Assembly (NCBI GenBank): GCA_017508245.1
Contig: JAFVZI010000001.1
Span: 1 to 61,606, forward strand
Direction: 5' to 3'
Length of the DNA stretch: 61,606 nucleotides
Origin: Helicobacteraceae bacterium
Lineage (GTDB): Bacteria; Campylobacterota; Campylobacteria; Campylobacterales; Helicobacteraceae
Shown here: one piece after another, positions 1 to 9,542 of the stretch
How the letters are laid out: each line of letters starts with the position of its first letter
Position numbering within the stretch: position 1 is the stretch's first letter
Position numbers and translations under genes: made by a program
Notes under the pieces: model-generated
What the model was told of the DNA's origin: nothing
Database searches by the model: none
Seen by the model: only the letters and a program-made list of their open reading frames with translations

Positions 1-1
1 A

Positions 2-115
2 ATACAAAATACAAAAATATTAAACACAAATAAAAAACAAAAAAATATAGCTTTTTGGCTAATACCAAAAGATAAAAATAATTTCTATGTTATTAAAAGC
101 TTAAGGAAAAATTGA
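2..115 (+). CDS. yidD: YidD membrane insertion factor, C-terminal fragment
   Basis: A frame is open from the left edge and ends at TGA 113-115. Its last residues include AFWLIPK followed by a short basic tail, which resembles the C-terminus of the Helicobacter YidD family. YidD is a small membrane-associated protein that helps YidC insert inner-membrane proteins. The stop overlaps the yidC ATG (TGATG), as expected for translational coupling, and the order yidD-yidC-jag-mnmE is the usual one. Only about 37 codons are inside the window, so the call rests on the tail motif and position. Confidence 0.7.
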   Translation: MQNTKILNTNKKQKNIAFWLIPKDKNNFYVIKSLRKN

Positions 116-1665
116 TGAATGACAATAATTCAAATAAGAGATTTATAATTGCAGCGGTGTTATCACTACTATTTTTGATACCTTATATGTATTTTTTTTC
201 CCCAGATACAAAAACAAAAGAAGCAATAAATTCTACAAACAAAACGATACAGCAAAACAACGCCCCGGTGATAAACACAACCACAACCATAAAAGATGAA
301 ACAAAAGCACCAATAAACAGCTCAAAAATCATTGCAAAAATACAATCTCAAAAAGTGGATATTGAAATTGATGAGCTTGGTAGAATCTCAAATGTTTTTT
401 TAAAAGACAAAAAGTTTCTCACCCAAGATGGCAAATCGCTTGAGTTACTTAGCAAAGATTCTATCAAACCACTTGAAATGCGATTTAGTGATAGTGAAAT
501 CAACAAAAAAGCTTTTGACACCCCATATGTCGCTAGCACCAGCAATCTAAATCTAGATTCTACATCCCAAAGTATCACATTAAGCCAAGATTTAGGTGAT
601 CTTGTGATAAAAAAGATTCTTACATTTCACAGCAATCTAAGTTATGATGTAAAAATCGAGCTTAGCAGACAAGTAGAATATTTTATCTCAAATGGAGCAC
701 GTCCGATTGCTGATAGCTCGCCTTATGTTTTCAAAGGTGTAATAATCAAAAAAAATGATGACAAACTAGAAAAAATAGAAGATGGTGATAGTAGCGAAAC
801 ACTCACATTCAATAAAGCGAAATTTGTAGCAAGTGTCGATAGATACTATACAACTTTATTTTTCAATCAAGATGGATTTGACATCATCACAGATTCTGAT
901 AATAATGAAAACGCCCTGCCTTATGTGATATTAAGAGATAATGCAAGTTTTAGCGGATATATTGGACCAAAAAACTATCAAGACCTTAGCAATATCTCAA
1001 GCGACCTTGGCGATGTGGTGGAATATGGAGTTATTACATTTTTTGCAAAGCCATTATTTTTATTGCTAGAGTGGCTTTTTGATATTTTTAGCAATTGGGG
1101 TTGGGCAATCATCGCATTGACACTAATTGTTAGAATCTTGCTATATCCTTTAACTTATAAAGGTATGGTATCGATGCAAAAATTAAAAGATTTAAGTCCA
1201 AAATTAAAAGAAATCCAAACAAAATACAAAGGCGATTCACAAAAGCTACAACTTCATATGATGGAGTTATATAAAAAGCACAATGTAAATCCTATGGGTG
1301 GGTGTTTGCCGCTACTACTACAAATACCTGTATTTTTTGCAATTTATCGCGTATTGTACAATGCGGTTGAGCTAAAAGATTCTGCGTGGTTATTTTGGAT
1401 ACAGGACTTATCGGCAATGGACCCATATTTTATATTGCCGATACTTATGGGTGCAACTATGTATTTGCAACAGCACTTAAGCCCAGCGACTTTCAATGAC
1501 CCAACACAAGAAAAAATATTCAAGCTTTTACCCGTATTCTTTACAATATTTCTAATCACATTTCCAGCAGGATTGATACTATATTGGACAGTCAATAATA
1601 TATTTTCAATCATTCAACAAGTGATTATAAATAAAGTGATGCAAAACAAAAAGCTAGAGAAATAA
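115..1665 (+). CDS. yidC: Membrane protein insertase YidC
   Basis: YidC/Oxa1 insertase places proteins in the inner membrane, alone or with SecYEG. The 516-residue product has an N-terminal membrane anchor (about residues 10-27), a large periplasmic domain (about 30-300), and the conserved C-terminal Oxa1 core of five membrane segments starting near residue 320. The core includes the cytoplasmic hairpin ([19 protein letters not shown]) and the stretch [17 protein letters not shown] chose ATG 115 over TTG 112 because ATG 115 overlaps the yidD stop and AAGGA lies about 8 bases upstream. jag follows after 20 bases, so the genes form one operon. Confidence 0.97.
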   Translation: MNDNNSNKRFIIAAVLSLLFLIPYMYFFSPDTKTKEAINSTNKTIQQNNAPVINTTTTIKDETKAPINSSKIIAKIQSQKVDIEIDELGRISNVFLKDKKFLTQDGKSLELLSKDSIKPLEMRFSDSEINKKAFDTPYVASTSNLNLDSTSQSITLSQDLGDLVIKKILTFHSNLSYDVKIELSRQVEYFISNGARPIADSSPYVFKGVIIKKNDDKLEKIEDGDSSETLTFNKAKFVASVDRYYTTLFFNQDGFDIITDSDNNENALPYVILRDNASFSGYIGPKNYQDLSNISSDLGDVVEYGVITFFAKPLFLLLEWLFDIFSNWGWAIIALTLIVRILLYPLTYKGMVSMQKLKDLSPKLKEIQTKYKGDSQKLQLHMMELYKKHNVNPMGGCLPLLLQIPVFFAIYRVLYNAVELKDSAWLFWIQDLSAMDPYFILPILMGATMYLQQHLSPATFNDPTQEKIFKLLPVFFTIFLITFPAGLILYWTVNNIFSIIQQVIINKVMQNKKLEK

Positions 1666-1685
1666 AAGAACATAAAGGCATACAA

Positions 1686-2369
1686 GTGATAAAAATTAGT
1701 GCCAGCGATATAGAAGAAGCTTTATTAAAAGCTTCAAAAGAGTTAAATTGTTCGTGTGTAGATTTGGAATATGAAGTCGTGCAAGAACCAAGCAATGGAC
1801 TATTTGGCTGTATCGGTAAAAAAGATGCAATTATTGTTGCATCTATAAAAGAAAAGCAAAAGAAGATTCTGCAACCCAGTGAAAATAAAAAATACAAAAT
1901 AGAAGATGCAATCATAGAAATAAGAGAAGAAATCAATGAATTATTCTCGCATTTGCCATTTAAGCTTAGTGAAATAAATGTAGAAAAATATGATTCAAAT
2001 ACGATTTCTATACATTTCAAAGGTGAAGATTCTGCGTTGCTTATCGGTGAAAAAGGATATAGATACAAAGCCATATCATATTTATTATTCAATTGGATTA
2101 ATCCAAAATATGGATTTAATATTCGCCTTGAGATTGAACGATTTTTAGCAAACCAAGAAGAGATGATTGAAACATATTTAGAGCCAATTATAAAAGATAT
2201 TAAAAAAACCAATGGGACTTTTAGTACAAAACCATTTGATGGGGTGCTTGTATATATCGCATTAAAAATATTAAGAGAGAATCTGCCAAATAGATTTATT
2301 ATGATAAAAACAAACGAACATAACGAAACCTACATAGTGGTTACAAATAATAATACAGATGATAAATGA
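1686..2369 (+). CDS. jag: Jag/KhpB-type RNA-binding protein
   Basis: This is a 227-residue cytoplasmic RNA-binding protein. Residues 1-50 match a Jag N-terminal domain (SASDIEEALLKASKELNCS and GLFGCIGKK). A KH-like region follows (GEDSALLIGEKGYRYKAISY), then an R3H-like C-terminus (RENLPNRF, ETYIVVTN). KhpB partners KhpA in RNA binding in several bacteria, and the H. pylori homologue HP1451 is known to bind the VirB11 ATPase. The start is GTG 1686. The gene overlaps mnmE by 11 bases, which indicates coupling. Confidence 0.9.
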   Translation: MIKISASDIEEALLKASKELNCSCVDLEYEVVQEPSNGLFGCIGKKDAIIVASIKEKQKKILQPSENKKYKIEDAIIEIREEINELFSHLPFKLSEINVEKYDSNTISIHFKGEDSALLIGEKGYRYKAISYLLFNWINPKYGFNIRLEIERFLANQEEMIETYLEPIIKDIKKTNGTFSTKPFDGVLVYIALKILRENLPNRFIMIKTNEHNETYIVVTNNNTDDK

Positions 2370-3696
2370 TACGATTGTTGCTATCTCAACTCCAATTGGA
2401 ATTAGTGCCTTAAGTATCACTAGATTAAGTGGCAATAATGCTCTAAATATCGCAAAAAAACTCACAAAATCAAGTGATTTTACACCACGATATGCACATT
2501 TAAAATATATCTATAATTCATATGGAAATATTATTGATAGATGTATAGTGATATATTTTAAAGCGCCATATAGTTTTAGTGGCGAGGATATTATTGAATT
2601 TCAAAGTCACGGCGGTATTGCTGTGCCTAAAAACATAGTAGATGAATGTATTTCTCTTGGTGCAAGAATCGCAAAACCAGGTGAATTTAGCAAAAGAGCA
2701 ATATTAAATAATAAGCTAGATTTAAGCACGGCAGAAAGTATATCAAAGCTGATTTTATCTCAAAGCAAACAAGCAAGTGAGATCTTGGGAAGATTATTAA
2801 AGGGTGATTTGGGCAATTTTATAGAATCTTTTAGAAAAGATTTAATTGAGATTTTAGCTCATATTGAAGTTTTGATTGATTATGCACAAGAGGATTTACC
2901 AAAAGATTTAGAATCCTCCATCAAAAAAAAACTAGAATCTTCTATAAACAAACTAGATGAAATATATAGCCACTCACTTAGCGTGCAGCATATTATAGAT
3001 GGACATAGACTTGTTATCATCGGGCGTCCAAATGTTGGTAAAAGCTCACTTTTGAATAAATTATTATTAAAAGATAGAGCGATTATTTCAGAGATTGCAG
3101 GCACAACAAGAGATGCACTAGAAGAATCTATCACAATAAATAATCAAATAATAAAGATAATAGATACAGCAGGAATAAGACAAGCAAGTGATAAAATAGA
3201 ACAAATTGGTGTAAATAAAGCACTTCAATATGCAAAGGAAGCCACCATTATCATCGCAGTTTTTGATGGAAGTAGGGAGTTTGATGATGAAAGCATACTT
3301 GAGATTCTAAATCAAAACAAAGACAAAATCATTATTGCTGTCATAAATAAAAGTGATAAAGCACAATTATTTAATGAAAGCAAACTAAGTGATTTTGAGA
3401 TTATAAAAATATCAATGCTAGATTCTAGTGTGCTTAAACTAAAAGATATGATAGGAGAAAAAATAAATAAAGATTCAATAAACAATCAAGATATTATACT
3501 CTCATCAAATAGGCAAATTGAGTGCATAAAATCATGCATTTTTGAATTGAGAAATGCAAAAAATAATATGATTGATTTTGAGATATTTAGCTTTCATATC
3601 AATGAAGCTTTACACTCGCTAGATTTGCTTACAAAACCATTTTGTAATGATGAAATGCTAGATTCTATGTTTAGTGAATTTTGTCTTGGCAAATAG
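2359..3696 (+). CDS. mnmE: tRNA uridine-5-carboxymethylaminomethyl modification GTPase MnmE
   Basis: With MnmG, MnmE installs the cmnm5 group on U34 of several tRNAs, using GTP and a formyl-folate. The 445-residue product has an N-terminal folate-binding domain (VAISTPIGISALSITRLSG), a helical domain, and an inserted G domain with P-loop GRPNVGKSSLLN, switch AGTTRDALEE, DTAG, and NKSD. It ends in the signature FCLGK, whose Cys takes part in the reaction. The gene begins inside jag and stops at 3696. The next base starts the 3' end of the convergent slt gene, with no spacer or obvious terminator. Confidence 0.97.
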   Translation: MINDTIVAISTPIGISALSITRLSGNNALNIAKKLTKSSDFTPRYAHLKYIYNSYGNIIDRCIVIYFKAPYSFSGEDIIEFQSHGGIAVPKNIVDECISLGARIAKPGEFSKRAILNNKLDLSTAESISKLILSQSKQASEILGRLLKGDLGNFIESFRKDLIEILAHIEVLIDYAQEDLPKDLESSIKKKLESSINKLDEIYSHSLSVQHIIDGHRLVIIGRPNVGKSSLLNKLLLKDRAIISEIAGTTRDALEESITINNQIIKIIDTAGIRQASDKIEQIGVNKALQYAKEATIIIAVFDGSREFDDESILEILNQNKDKIIIAVINKSDKAQLFNESKLSDFEIIKISMLDSSVLKLKDMIGEKINKDSINNQDIILSSNRQIECIKSCIFELRNAKNNMIDFEIFSFHINEALHSLDLLTKPFCNDEMLDSMFSEFCLGK

Positions 3697-5283
3697 CTAC
3701 CTAAGCGTAGAATCTAAAAATTCATCTATATCTATGTAATTTCCGGCAATTTCATTGTATATAATATAATTTGCTATAACTTTTATGCCATAGATTCTAC
3801 TCTCTTCATAAGGAATAAATTCCATACTAAGCCACGGGTCATATTTATTAGATTTGCTAAATGCTTTTGTGTTTTTTAAATGATTTCTTATAAATGTTGG
3901 ACCGCCATTATATGCGTATGATACAAATAGTGGGTGTTTAAATTCTTTATTTAAATGCTCTAAATAATAAGCTCCAAATTTTAGTGCCATCTTTGGATTA
4001 AACATATCTTCTTTTGTAGCATCTACGCCTATACTTTTAGCAAAATATGAAACATTAAAAGGCATAATTTGCATCATACCAAGTGCATAAGATTTAGATA
4101 CAACAGATGGCAAAAATTGGCTTTCTTGTTTTGCTACAGCATAAAGCAAGGATTTTGTATCCATACCTACATCGATTTCATTGCCATATGGCATAACAAA
4201 AAATTTCTTTGAATAATTAAAATATCTATTCAAAATAAAAATCAAATGAGGCAATGTATTTTCATAATAAAATAATTTTGCAATATAAAGCAAATCTTCT
4301 TTATCTTTGATTGATGCTATATTTTGGCTAATGATTTGCCATTCAAATGGATTTGATATATCAAACGGACTTGCATCTTTTATAAGCCCTCTAAAGATAG
4401 GGTCATTAATGGTAATTATTTCTAAATTTGGTGTTTTTTTTAGTAATCTACTTGCATATAAAGAATAAAGATTAAAATTATGGCTACTTGCTAATTGATT
4501 TAATATATCTTTATTGTTGGTTAGTTTATAGACCCAAAATAGCGATTTATCACGTAAAAATAGATTCTTAGAATTAGAAGCTTTTAGAAAATAATCTGCA
4601 GCTTTTTTAGCATTTCCTGCATTTAGCTCATTTAGTCCGAGTGCAAAAAAGCTCAAATCATTTACATCTTTTATCGTTACTTTCAATAATGCCTTTGTAA
4701 ATTTTGGATATTGCTTAGAGATGACTAAATGATACAAAGCCTTGTTGTAATTTTTATTTGATAAAGATTGTGGCTTTTTTGGAGTATTATTAAAAATATT
4801 TAATCTACTACTACCTAGTGCGAAATAAATATCACTAAAATCCGCTCCACTGGCATTCATTATAGAATCTAGTGTATTTTTAGATTCTAGAATCTGAACT
4901 TGACGCAATATTTTCTCACTCTTTATTCTGGCAAATATTTTTTTATCTATTTTTTTATCAATCGCATATACTAGCTTAAATCCAATATTAAAGCATTCAT
5001 CATCGCTATCTAATAATTCTTTATATGACAAACTTTTGCAATATAAATCTTTTTGTAATTTTTCTCGTGGAATCCTCTTTAATACTGCATTGACAATTTT
5101 TGGACTTTTGTTTTCTATGAGTGAATACAGCTTTATTGCTTCATCTTGCGATACATCACCTTGTAAATATTCATATATATAAAAATCTCTAGCAATGCCT
5201 CGCGGTTTAGATTCTATAAATTCAAGATCATTGCCATATAGGATTCCACTAAATAACAACAAAAAATTAAAAACCAACAACAT
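3697..5283 (-). CDS. slt: Soluble lytic murein transglycosylase Slt
   Basis: A periplasmic enzyme that cuts peptidoglycan glycan strands to 1,6-anhydro ends. A signal peptide (MLLVFNFLLLFSGILYG) is followed by a long helical superhelix region with TPR-like features, then a C-terminal SLT domain. That domain carries the catalytic Glu in AKQESQFLPSVVS, then GMMQIMPFN and AYNGGP. I chose ATG 5283 over upstream TTG 5301 because TTAGGA sits just before it and the signal peptide then starts cleanly. The 5' end overlaps yggT by 17 bases. gltX2-yggT-slt is conserved in H. pylori (HP0643-HP0645). Confidence 0.93.
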   Translation of the reverse strand: MLLVFNFLLLFSGILYGNDLEFIESKPRGIARDFYIYEYLQGDVSQDEAIKLYSLIENKSPKIVNAVLKRIPREKLQKDLYCKSLSYKELLDSDDECFNIGFKLVYAIDKKIDKKIFARIKSEKILRQVQILESKNTLDSIMNASGADFSDIYFALGSSRLNIFNNTPKKPQSLSNKNYNKALYHLVISKQYPKFTKALLKVTIKDVNDLSFFALGLNELNAGNAKKAADYFLKASNSKNLFLRDKSLFWVYKLTNNKDILNQLASSHNFNLYSLYASRLLKKTPNLEIITINDPIFRGLIKDASPFDISNPFEWQIISQNIASIKDKEDLLYIAKLFYYENTLPHLIFILNRYFNYSKKFFVMPYGNEIDVGMDTKSLLYAVAKQESQFLPSVVSKSYALGMMQIMPFNVSYFAKSIGVDATKEDMFNPKMALKFGAYYLEHLNKEFKHPLFVSYAYNGGPTFIRNHLKNTKAFSKSNKYDPWLSMEFIPYEESRIYGIKVIANYIIYNEIAGNYIDIDEFLDSTLR

Positions 5284-5560
5284 AATTCCTAAGTATTCCA
5301 ATCAAAAATAAATCGATAAATTTCAAAAATATAATAACAATCAAAGGTGCAAAATCTATGCCATTAAAGATAGTAGGCAAAGCTCTTCGCACTTGCATAA
5401 ATACAGGTTCTGTAAGTCTATACAAAATTTGAACAATCTGATTATATGGGTCTGGACGCACAAAAGTAATAAGTGCCGAAATGATCACAATCCACATATA
5501 TGTATTAATAAGAATATGCAATATTTCAGTAATTGCATTTAAAAATGTAGCAAGCACCAT
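5267..5560 (-). CDS. YggT family integral membrane protein
   Basis: A 97-residue inner-membrane protein with the YggT layout: two hydrophobic segments (about residues 3-30 and 68-93) around a conserved loop, FVRPDPYNQIVQILYRLTEP. The family is linked to envelope growth and osmotic adaptation, but its biochemical role is not settled. ATG 5560 lies 2 bases after the gltX2 stop, with GGAG at a normal distance. The 3' end overlaps slt, so gltX2, yggT and slt should be translated from one message. Confidence 0.85.
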   Translation of the reverse strand: MVLATFLNAITEILHILINTYMWIVIISALITFVRPDPYNQIVQILYRLTEPVFMQVRRALPTIFNGIDFAPLIVIIFLKFIDLFLIGILRNYVVGF

Positions 5561-5562
5561 CC

Positions 5563-6858
5563 TTAGCTCCTTAAAATTTCTTTTAAATAGAATCTCAAGT
5601 AAATATAAATATCATTTAGCAATGGTCCTTTATTTGCACCAGTAAGCAAGTATCTAAGCGGCTGAAACAAATCCTTGCCATTTAGGTTTGTTAGCCCAAT
5701 TAGCTTTGCTTTAAGAGAGTTAAAATCTTCCAAACTTTTAGAATCTTTATCTACGAGCTTCATGATATTATCACGAATAAGCCTCATATTGTCGCTTGTT
5801 ATTTCTTTTTTAGAGAATATTAAAGCGATTTTATCTCTTAGCTCATTTAGAGTGCTTGCCTCTTCTAAATAAACTTTAGCCAATGCTCCAATAGATAAAT
5901 CACTAGATTCTAATAAATTTGCCATATCTTTTAGATTTAGTGCTTTTAAATGCTCTCTATTTATATATCTTAGCTGGTCTATGTCAAATTTGACAGGCGA
6001 TTTTGATAGTGTTTTTATATCAAACCACTCGAGTGCTTCTTTTAGATTAAATATCTCTTTTTTTGGTTTGTTTCCCATAGATAAAAGATAATTAATGATT
6101 GCTTGCGGCAAGAATCCTTGCGATAAAAGCCAACTAACGCTTGATTCATTATCTCTTTTACTCATTTTTTTGCCATATTGATTTAGTATGATTGGTAAGT
6201 GTGCGTATTTTATCTCTTTTAAATATCCCAGTGATTGGCGGACTAGAATCTGCTTTGGAGTATTTGAAGTGTGGTCTTCACCTCTTATAATATAGCTTAT
6301 ATCATAAATCATATCATCAATACTGCAAGCAAAATTATACGTTGGGATTCCATCTTCTCTAATGATAACAAAACTATCAATTTCATTTTTAGAAAATTTG
6401 CATTCACCCTTTATCTCATCAAAAAAAATAGTAGTAGAATCTGCACCCTTTAGTCTAATAACAGGATTTGGATTGATGTCTCTGCACTGCAATGCCCACG
6501 AATCATCATATCTAAACGCCCTGCCCTCTTTTATTGCTTCTTCTTTTTTGAGGGCTAGAAATTCTTTTGTGCAATAACAATAAAAAGCCTTTCCTTTTTT
6601 TATCAATTCATTTGCAATGATATTGTGCTGCTTAAAATTTTCACTTTGATATACAAGCCTATCCCAAAATAAGCCAAAAAGATTCAGGATTCCTAGAATC
6701 TCTTTATCTTTTCCATCAATATTTCTTGCATTATCAGTATCTTCAATACGGATTAAAAATCTATCATTTGTTTGCTTTGCAATGATATAGTTTAGTATCG
6801 CAGCACGAAGATTGCCTATATGTAAATCACCTGTTGGACTTGGTGCAAAACGAAGCAT
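5563..6858 (-). CDS. gltX2: Glutamyl-tRNA synthetase 2, probably tRNA-Gln-specific
   Basis: A class I aminoacyl-tRNA synthetase of 431 residues with the HIGH-type motif SPTGDLHIGNLRAA, RGEDHTSNTPKQI, and the KMSKS-type loop GKKMSKRDN. Sequence and length fit the second GluRS of Helicobacter. In H. pylori this paralogue charges tRNA-Gln with glutamate for repair by GatCAB (known for the family). No gatCAB or gltX1 lies in the window, so the substrate is inferred. ATG 6858 has TTGGAG seven bases upstream; an in-frame TTG at 6870 lies inside that Shine-Dalgarno and is unlikely. First gene of gltX2-yggT-slt. Confidence 0.93.
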   Translation of the reverse strand: MLRFAPSPTGDLHIGNLRAAILNYIIAKQTNDRFLIRIEDTDNARNIDGKDKEILGILNLFGLFWDRLVYQSENFKQHNIIANELIKKGKAFYCYCTKEFLALKKEEAIKEGRAFRYDDSWALQCRDINPNPVIRLKGADSTTIFFDEIKGECKFSKNEIDSFVIIREDGIPTYNFACSIDDMIYDISYIIRGEDHTSNTPKQILVRQSLGYLKEIKYAHLPIILNQYGKKMSKRDNESSVSWLLSQGFLPQAIINYLLSMGNKPKKEIFNLKEALEWFDIKTLSKSPVKFDIDQLRYINREHLKALNLKDMANLLESSDLSIGALAKVYLEEASTLNELRDKIALIFSKKEITSDNMRLIRDNIMKLVDKDSKSLEDFNSLKAKLIGLTNLNGKDLFQPLRYLLTGANKGPLLNDIYIYLRFYLKEILRS

Positions 6859-6907
6859 TAAAAACTCCAAAATAATATTTTTAAACGGATTCTAACACAA
6901 AGAGTGA

Positions 6908-9526
6908 TTAAAATTTATCTACAAATTCATCTTTTATTTTTATAAACTTATCTAAATTTTCAACTAGTAAATCAACTAATTTGCCTTGAAATTGCACATC
7001 TCTTAGCTTAAGCATATGTTCTACCACATCTTCTATAGGCCATGCTTTTTTATAACATCTATCATGGCTTAGTGCATCAAATACATCTGCTACTGCAGTA
7101 ATCCTACCAAACAATGGTATATCTTCTCCACTAAGTTTATTTGGGTATCCACATCCATTCCACCATTCGTGATGAGTTAGAGCTATCTCTGCACTTGCTT
7201 TTAATATATCTCTATCGGAGAAACGAAGCATATCACAACCTTGTTGTGCGTGTGTTTTCATAATATTAAATTCTTCATCTGTAAGCTTGCCCGGCTTATT
7301 TAAAATTGCATCTGGGATTGCTAATTTTCCTATATCGTGCATTGGAGAAGCAATCTTGAGTAATTTTGCTTGTTCTTCATCCAATCCATATAATTTAGCC
7401 AAGAGATATGAATATTCAGCGACTCTTTTTACGTGATTTCCTGTTTCCCTACTTCGCCCTTCACTAATTGAACCCATAGCATAAATGACTTCTTTTTGCA
7501 CATTTATTAATTCTTCTTGCATTTCAAATATTTCTGTAACATTGTGCAAGATTCCAATAAATTCTATATCTGTCGCATCTGCACTTGGAGTATTTACACG
7601 CATTATATAAGCTTGTATATGTAATTTATTTCTATTTTTATCAAGACAAATTAGATTGTGACTAAGAAATCCTGTTGTAACAAGAATATTTTTATTCTTC
7701 TCAATGAGTTCTTCTACAGAATTTTGTGAAGCATCCAAAACAATCGAGAAATGTTTATTTACAAGCTCTCTGCTTGTATAGCCAAAAAGTTGCTCAAAAG
7801 ATTGATTTACTTCCACAAAGTGGCCATTTTTTATTCTAATCATTGCTGTGCTTTTATCTAGCAAGTCTTGATACTCTTCTATTATCTTTTCTTTCTCAAC
7901 TGACATTTCTGTAACCGAATGAATGCTATGCTCAAAATACTGATTTTTTAGTTCATATTCTGTTACATCATCCATGCTACAAATATACATCAATACATTG
8001 TTATCAGCATCAATTATTGGTTTTATAATAGTCTTTGTATAAAAGAAACCTCCACCTTTTGCAATATTTTTTACATTACCACGCCAAGTTTTATTATCTT
8101 TGATACAATCCCAAATCGATTTAGTAACATTCCTACTATCATTGGAGATAAAGCTTATTACTCTCTCCCCAATAACATCACTTTTTTGATATTTAGAAGT
8201 TGTTAAAAATACTTCATTGACGCTTACTATGATACCTTTTTTGTTTATATACAATATCATAGAACTTTCTTCCAAAAGCTCTTTATATTGTCCAAATATC
8301 TTAACCATAGCTCTATAATCATCATTTGCAACTTTAGCTAGATAACTTATGGCATGTATAGCCATATCGGCATTGTTAAACATTGGAACATTGTATTCTA
8401 AAGATTTAGCATTATTAGAATCTTCACAACCTTCACTTAAAGCAACAAGTGAGCTAGAAACATTAAATATATGATTTTTGTTTTTACTATGGAAAAACTC
8501 ACCATAAGCAAAGAAGCCACCAGATGGTGCGATACTGTCAAATTTTTCTACTTGATGTGATTGCAATCCGGTAGTTTTAAAATAAATATATCTGGTAATG
8601 CATAAATATAAGTAAATTCCCTCTATATTCAATTCTTTTAAATTATTTATTTGGCTAACTACTTTGTTTGTTGTATCAATGATAGACCTGACACCAAAGC
8701 CGACTTTTGACCCAAGCTTAATGTCGCTTGAATATCTAGCAGAACCATCATCAAATATTTCTGTTACTGCCTTGCCGACAAGCATTCCATTTTCGAATAA
8801 TGTAAGAGGAAATTCAAAACTACTCATAGGCAAGTTATCAGCCACCAAATCACCGAGATATTTTCTATATATTTCTCTTACAGGAATATTATTTATGGTC
8901 TTTACTATACCGCCATCGCCAATGCTTGTTATCGTCATAGCAGTGCCAATATTTATAAATTCAAATATATAATCCGTATATACTTTTAAATCAGGTGAAT
9001 CAAGCATCGCACATACAAACGAAAACTCTCCAACTCCACTTTTATCACCAAGATATATATGACTATTGCTTAAATCATCACCTGCGACACCACCTGAAAC
9101 AATAGTCTCTGGAGATTGCAAGGCTATATTATCTAGCACTACTTTGCAATCAGCTTTATTCTTATCACCAAATAAAATTAATAATTTTGTATCTTTACTT
9201 ATTTTACTTACAATTTGTTTTGCAATTCCATTTTCATCGTTGCCACAAAAACTAAGGACTTTTATTGTTGTTTTTTTAAAAATCGATACACATATAGTAA
9301 TCTCACCTTCATATGCACTAGAATCTGCAATTCCAGCGATACTACTACTTAACATAATCTCACTATGAGGCAATATTTCAATTAGGTTCTTAATGACATC
9401 GTTTGTAAAGGCAACATCAAATTTACCATCAAAAATTTGTATTAAAATATTTCTTTCATCACTCAAACTACCAAGTTTATTTTTTAATTGCTCTTTACTC
9501 TCATATGCAAAATTTATACTTTTCAA
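6908..9526 (-). CDS. FIST-PAS-PAS-HD-GYP signalling protein (putative cyclic-di-GMP phosphodiesterase)
   Basis: An 872-residue cytoplasmic protein without membrane segments. Residues 1-380 look like FIST N and C sensory domains, thought to bind small ligands. Two PAS domains follow (about 410-525 and 550-665), then an HD-GYP domain (about 685-845) with HDIGK at 730-734, HHEWWNGCGYP at 785-795, and the usual ADVFDAL. All key metal and GYP residues are present, so it is probably active on cyclic-di-GMP; this is inferred. The start is TTG 9526 with GGAG seven bases upstream; the nearby ATG at 9539 is out of frame and stops early. It begins 16 bases after the histidine kinase gene. Confidence 0.88.
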   Translation of the reverse strand: MKSINFAYESKEQLKNKLGSLSDERNILIQIFDGKFDVAFTNDVIKNLIEILPHSEIMLSSSIAGIADSSAYEGEITICVSIFKKTTIKVLSFCGNDENGIAKQIVSKISKDTKLLILFGDKNKADCKVVLDNIALQSPETIVSGGVAGDDLSNSHIYLGDKSGVGEFSFVCAMLDSPDLKVYTDYIFEFINIGTAMTITSIGDGGIVKTINNIPVREIYRKYLGDLVADNLPMSSFEFPLTLFENGMLVGKAVTEIFDDGSARYSSDIKLGSKVGFGVRSIIDTTNKVVSQINNLKELNIEGIYLYLCITRYIYFKTTGLQSHQVEKFDSIAPSGGFFAYGEFFHSKNKNHIFNVSSSLVALSEGCEDSNNAKSLEYNVPMFNNADMAIHAISYLAKVANDDYRAMVKIFGQYKELLEESSMILYINKKGIIVSVNEVFLTTSKYQKSDVIGERVISFISNDSRNVTKSIWDCIKDNKTWRGNVKNIAKGGGFFYTKTIIKPIIDADNNVLMYICSMDDVTEYELKNQYFEHSIHSVTEMSVEKEKIIEEYQDLLDKSTAMIRIKNGHFVEVNQSFEQLFGYTSRELVNKHFSIVLDASQNSVEELIEKNKNILVTTGFLSHNLICLDKNRNKLHIQAYIMRVNTPSADATDIEFIGILHNVTEIFEMQEELINVQKEVIYAMGSISEGRSRETGNHVKRVAEYSYLLAKLYGLDEEQAKLLKIASPMHDIGKLAIPDAILNKPGKLTDEEFNIMKTHAQQGCDMLRFSDRDILKASAEIALTHHEWWNGCGYPNKLSGEDIPLFGRITAVADVFDALSHDRCYKKAWPIEDVVEHMLKLRDVQFQGKLVDLLVENLDKFIKIKDEFVDKF

Positions 9527-9542
9527 ACTTTGTCTCCATACT

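Noticed and set aside
112-117. TTG 112 as the yidC start
   Set aside because: ATG 115 overlaps the yidD stop in a TGATG arrangement and has better spacing to AAGGA.
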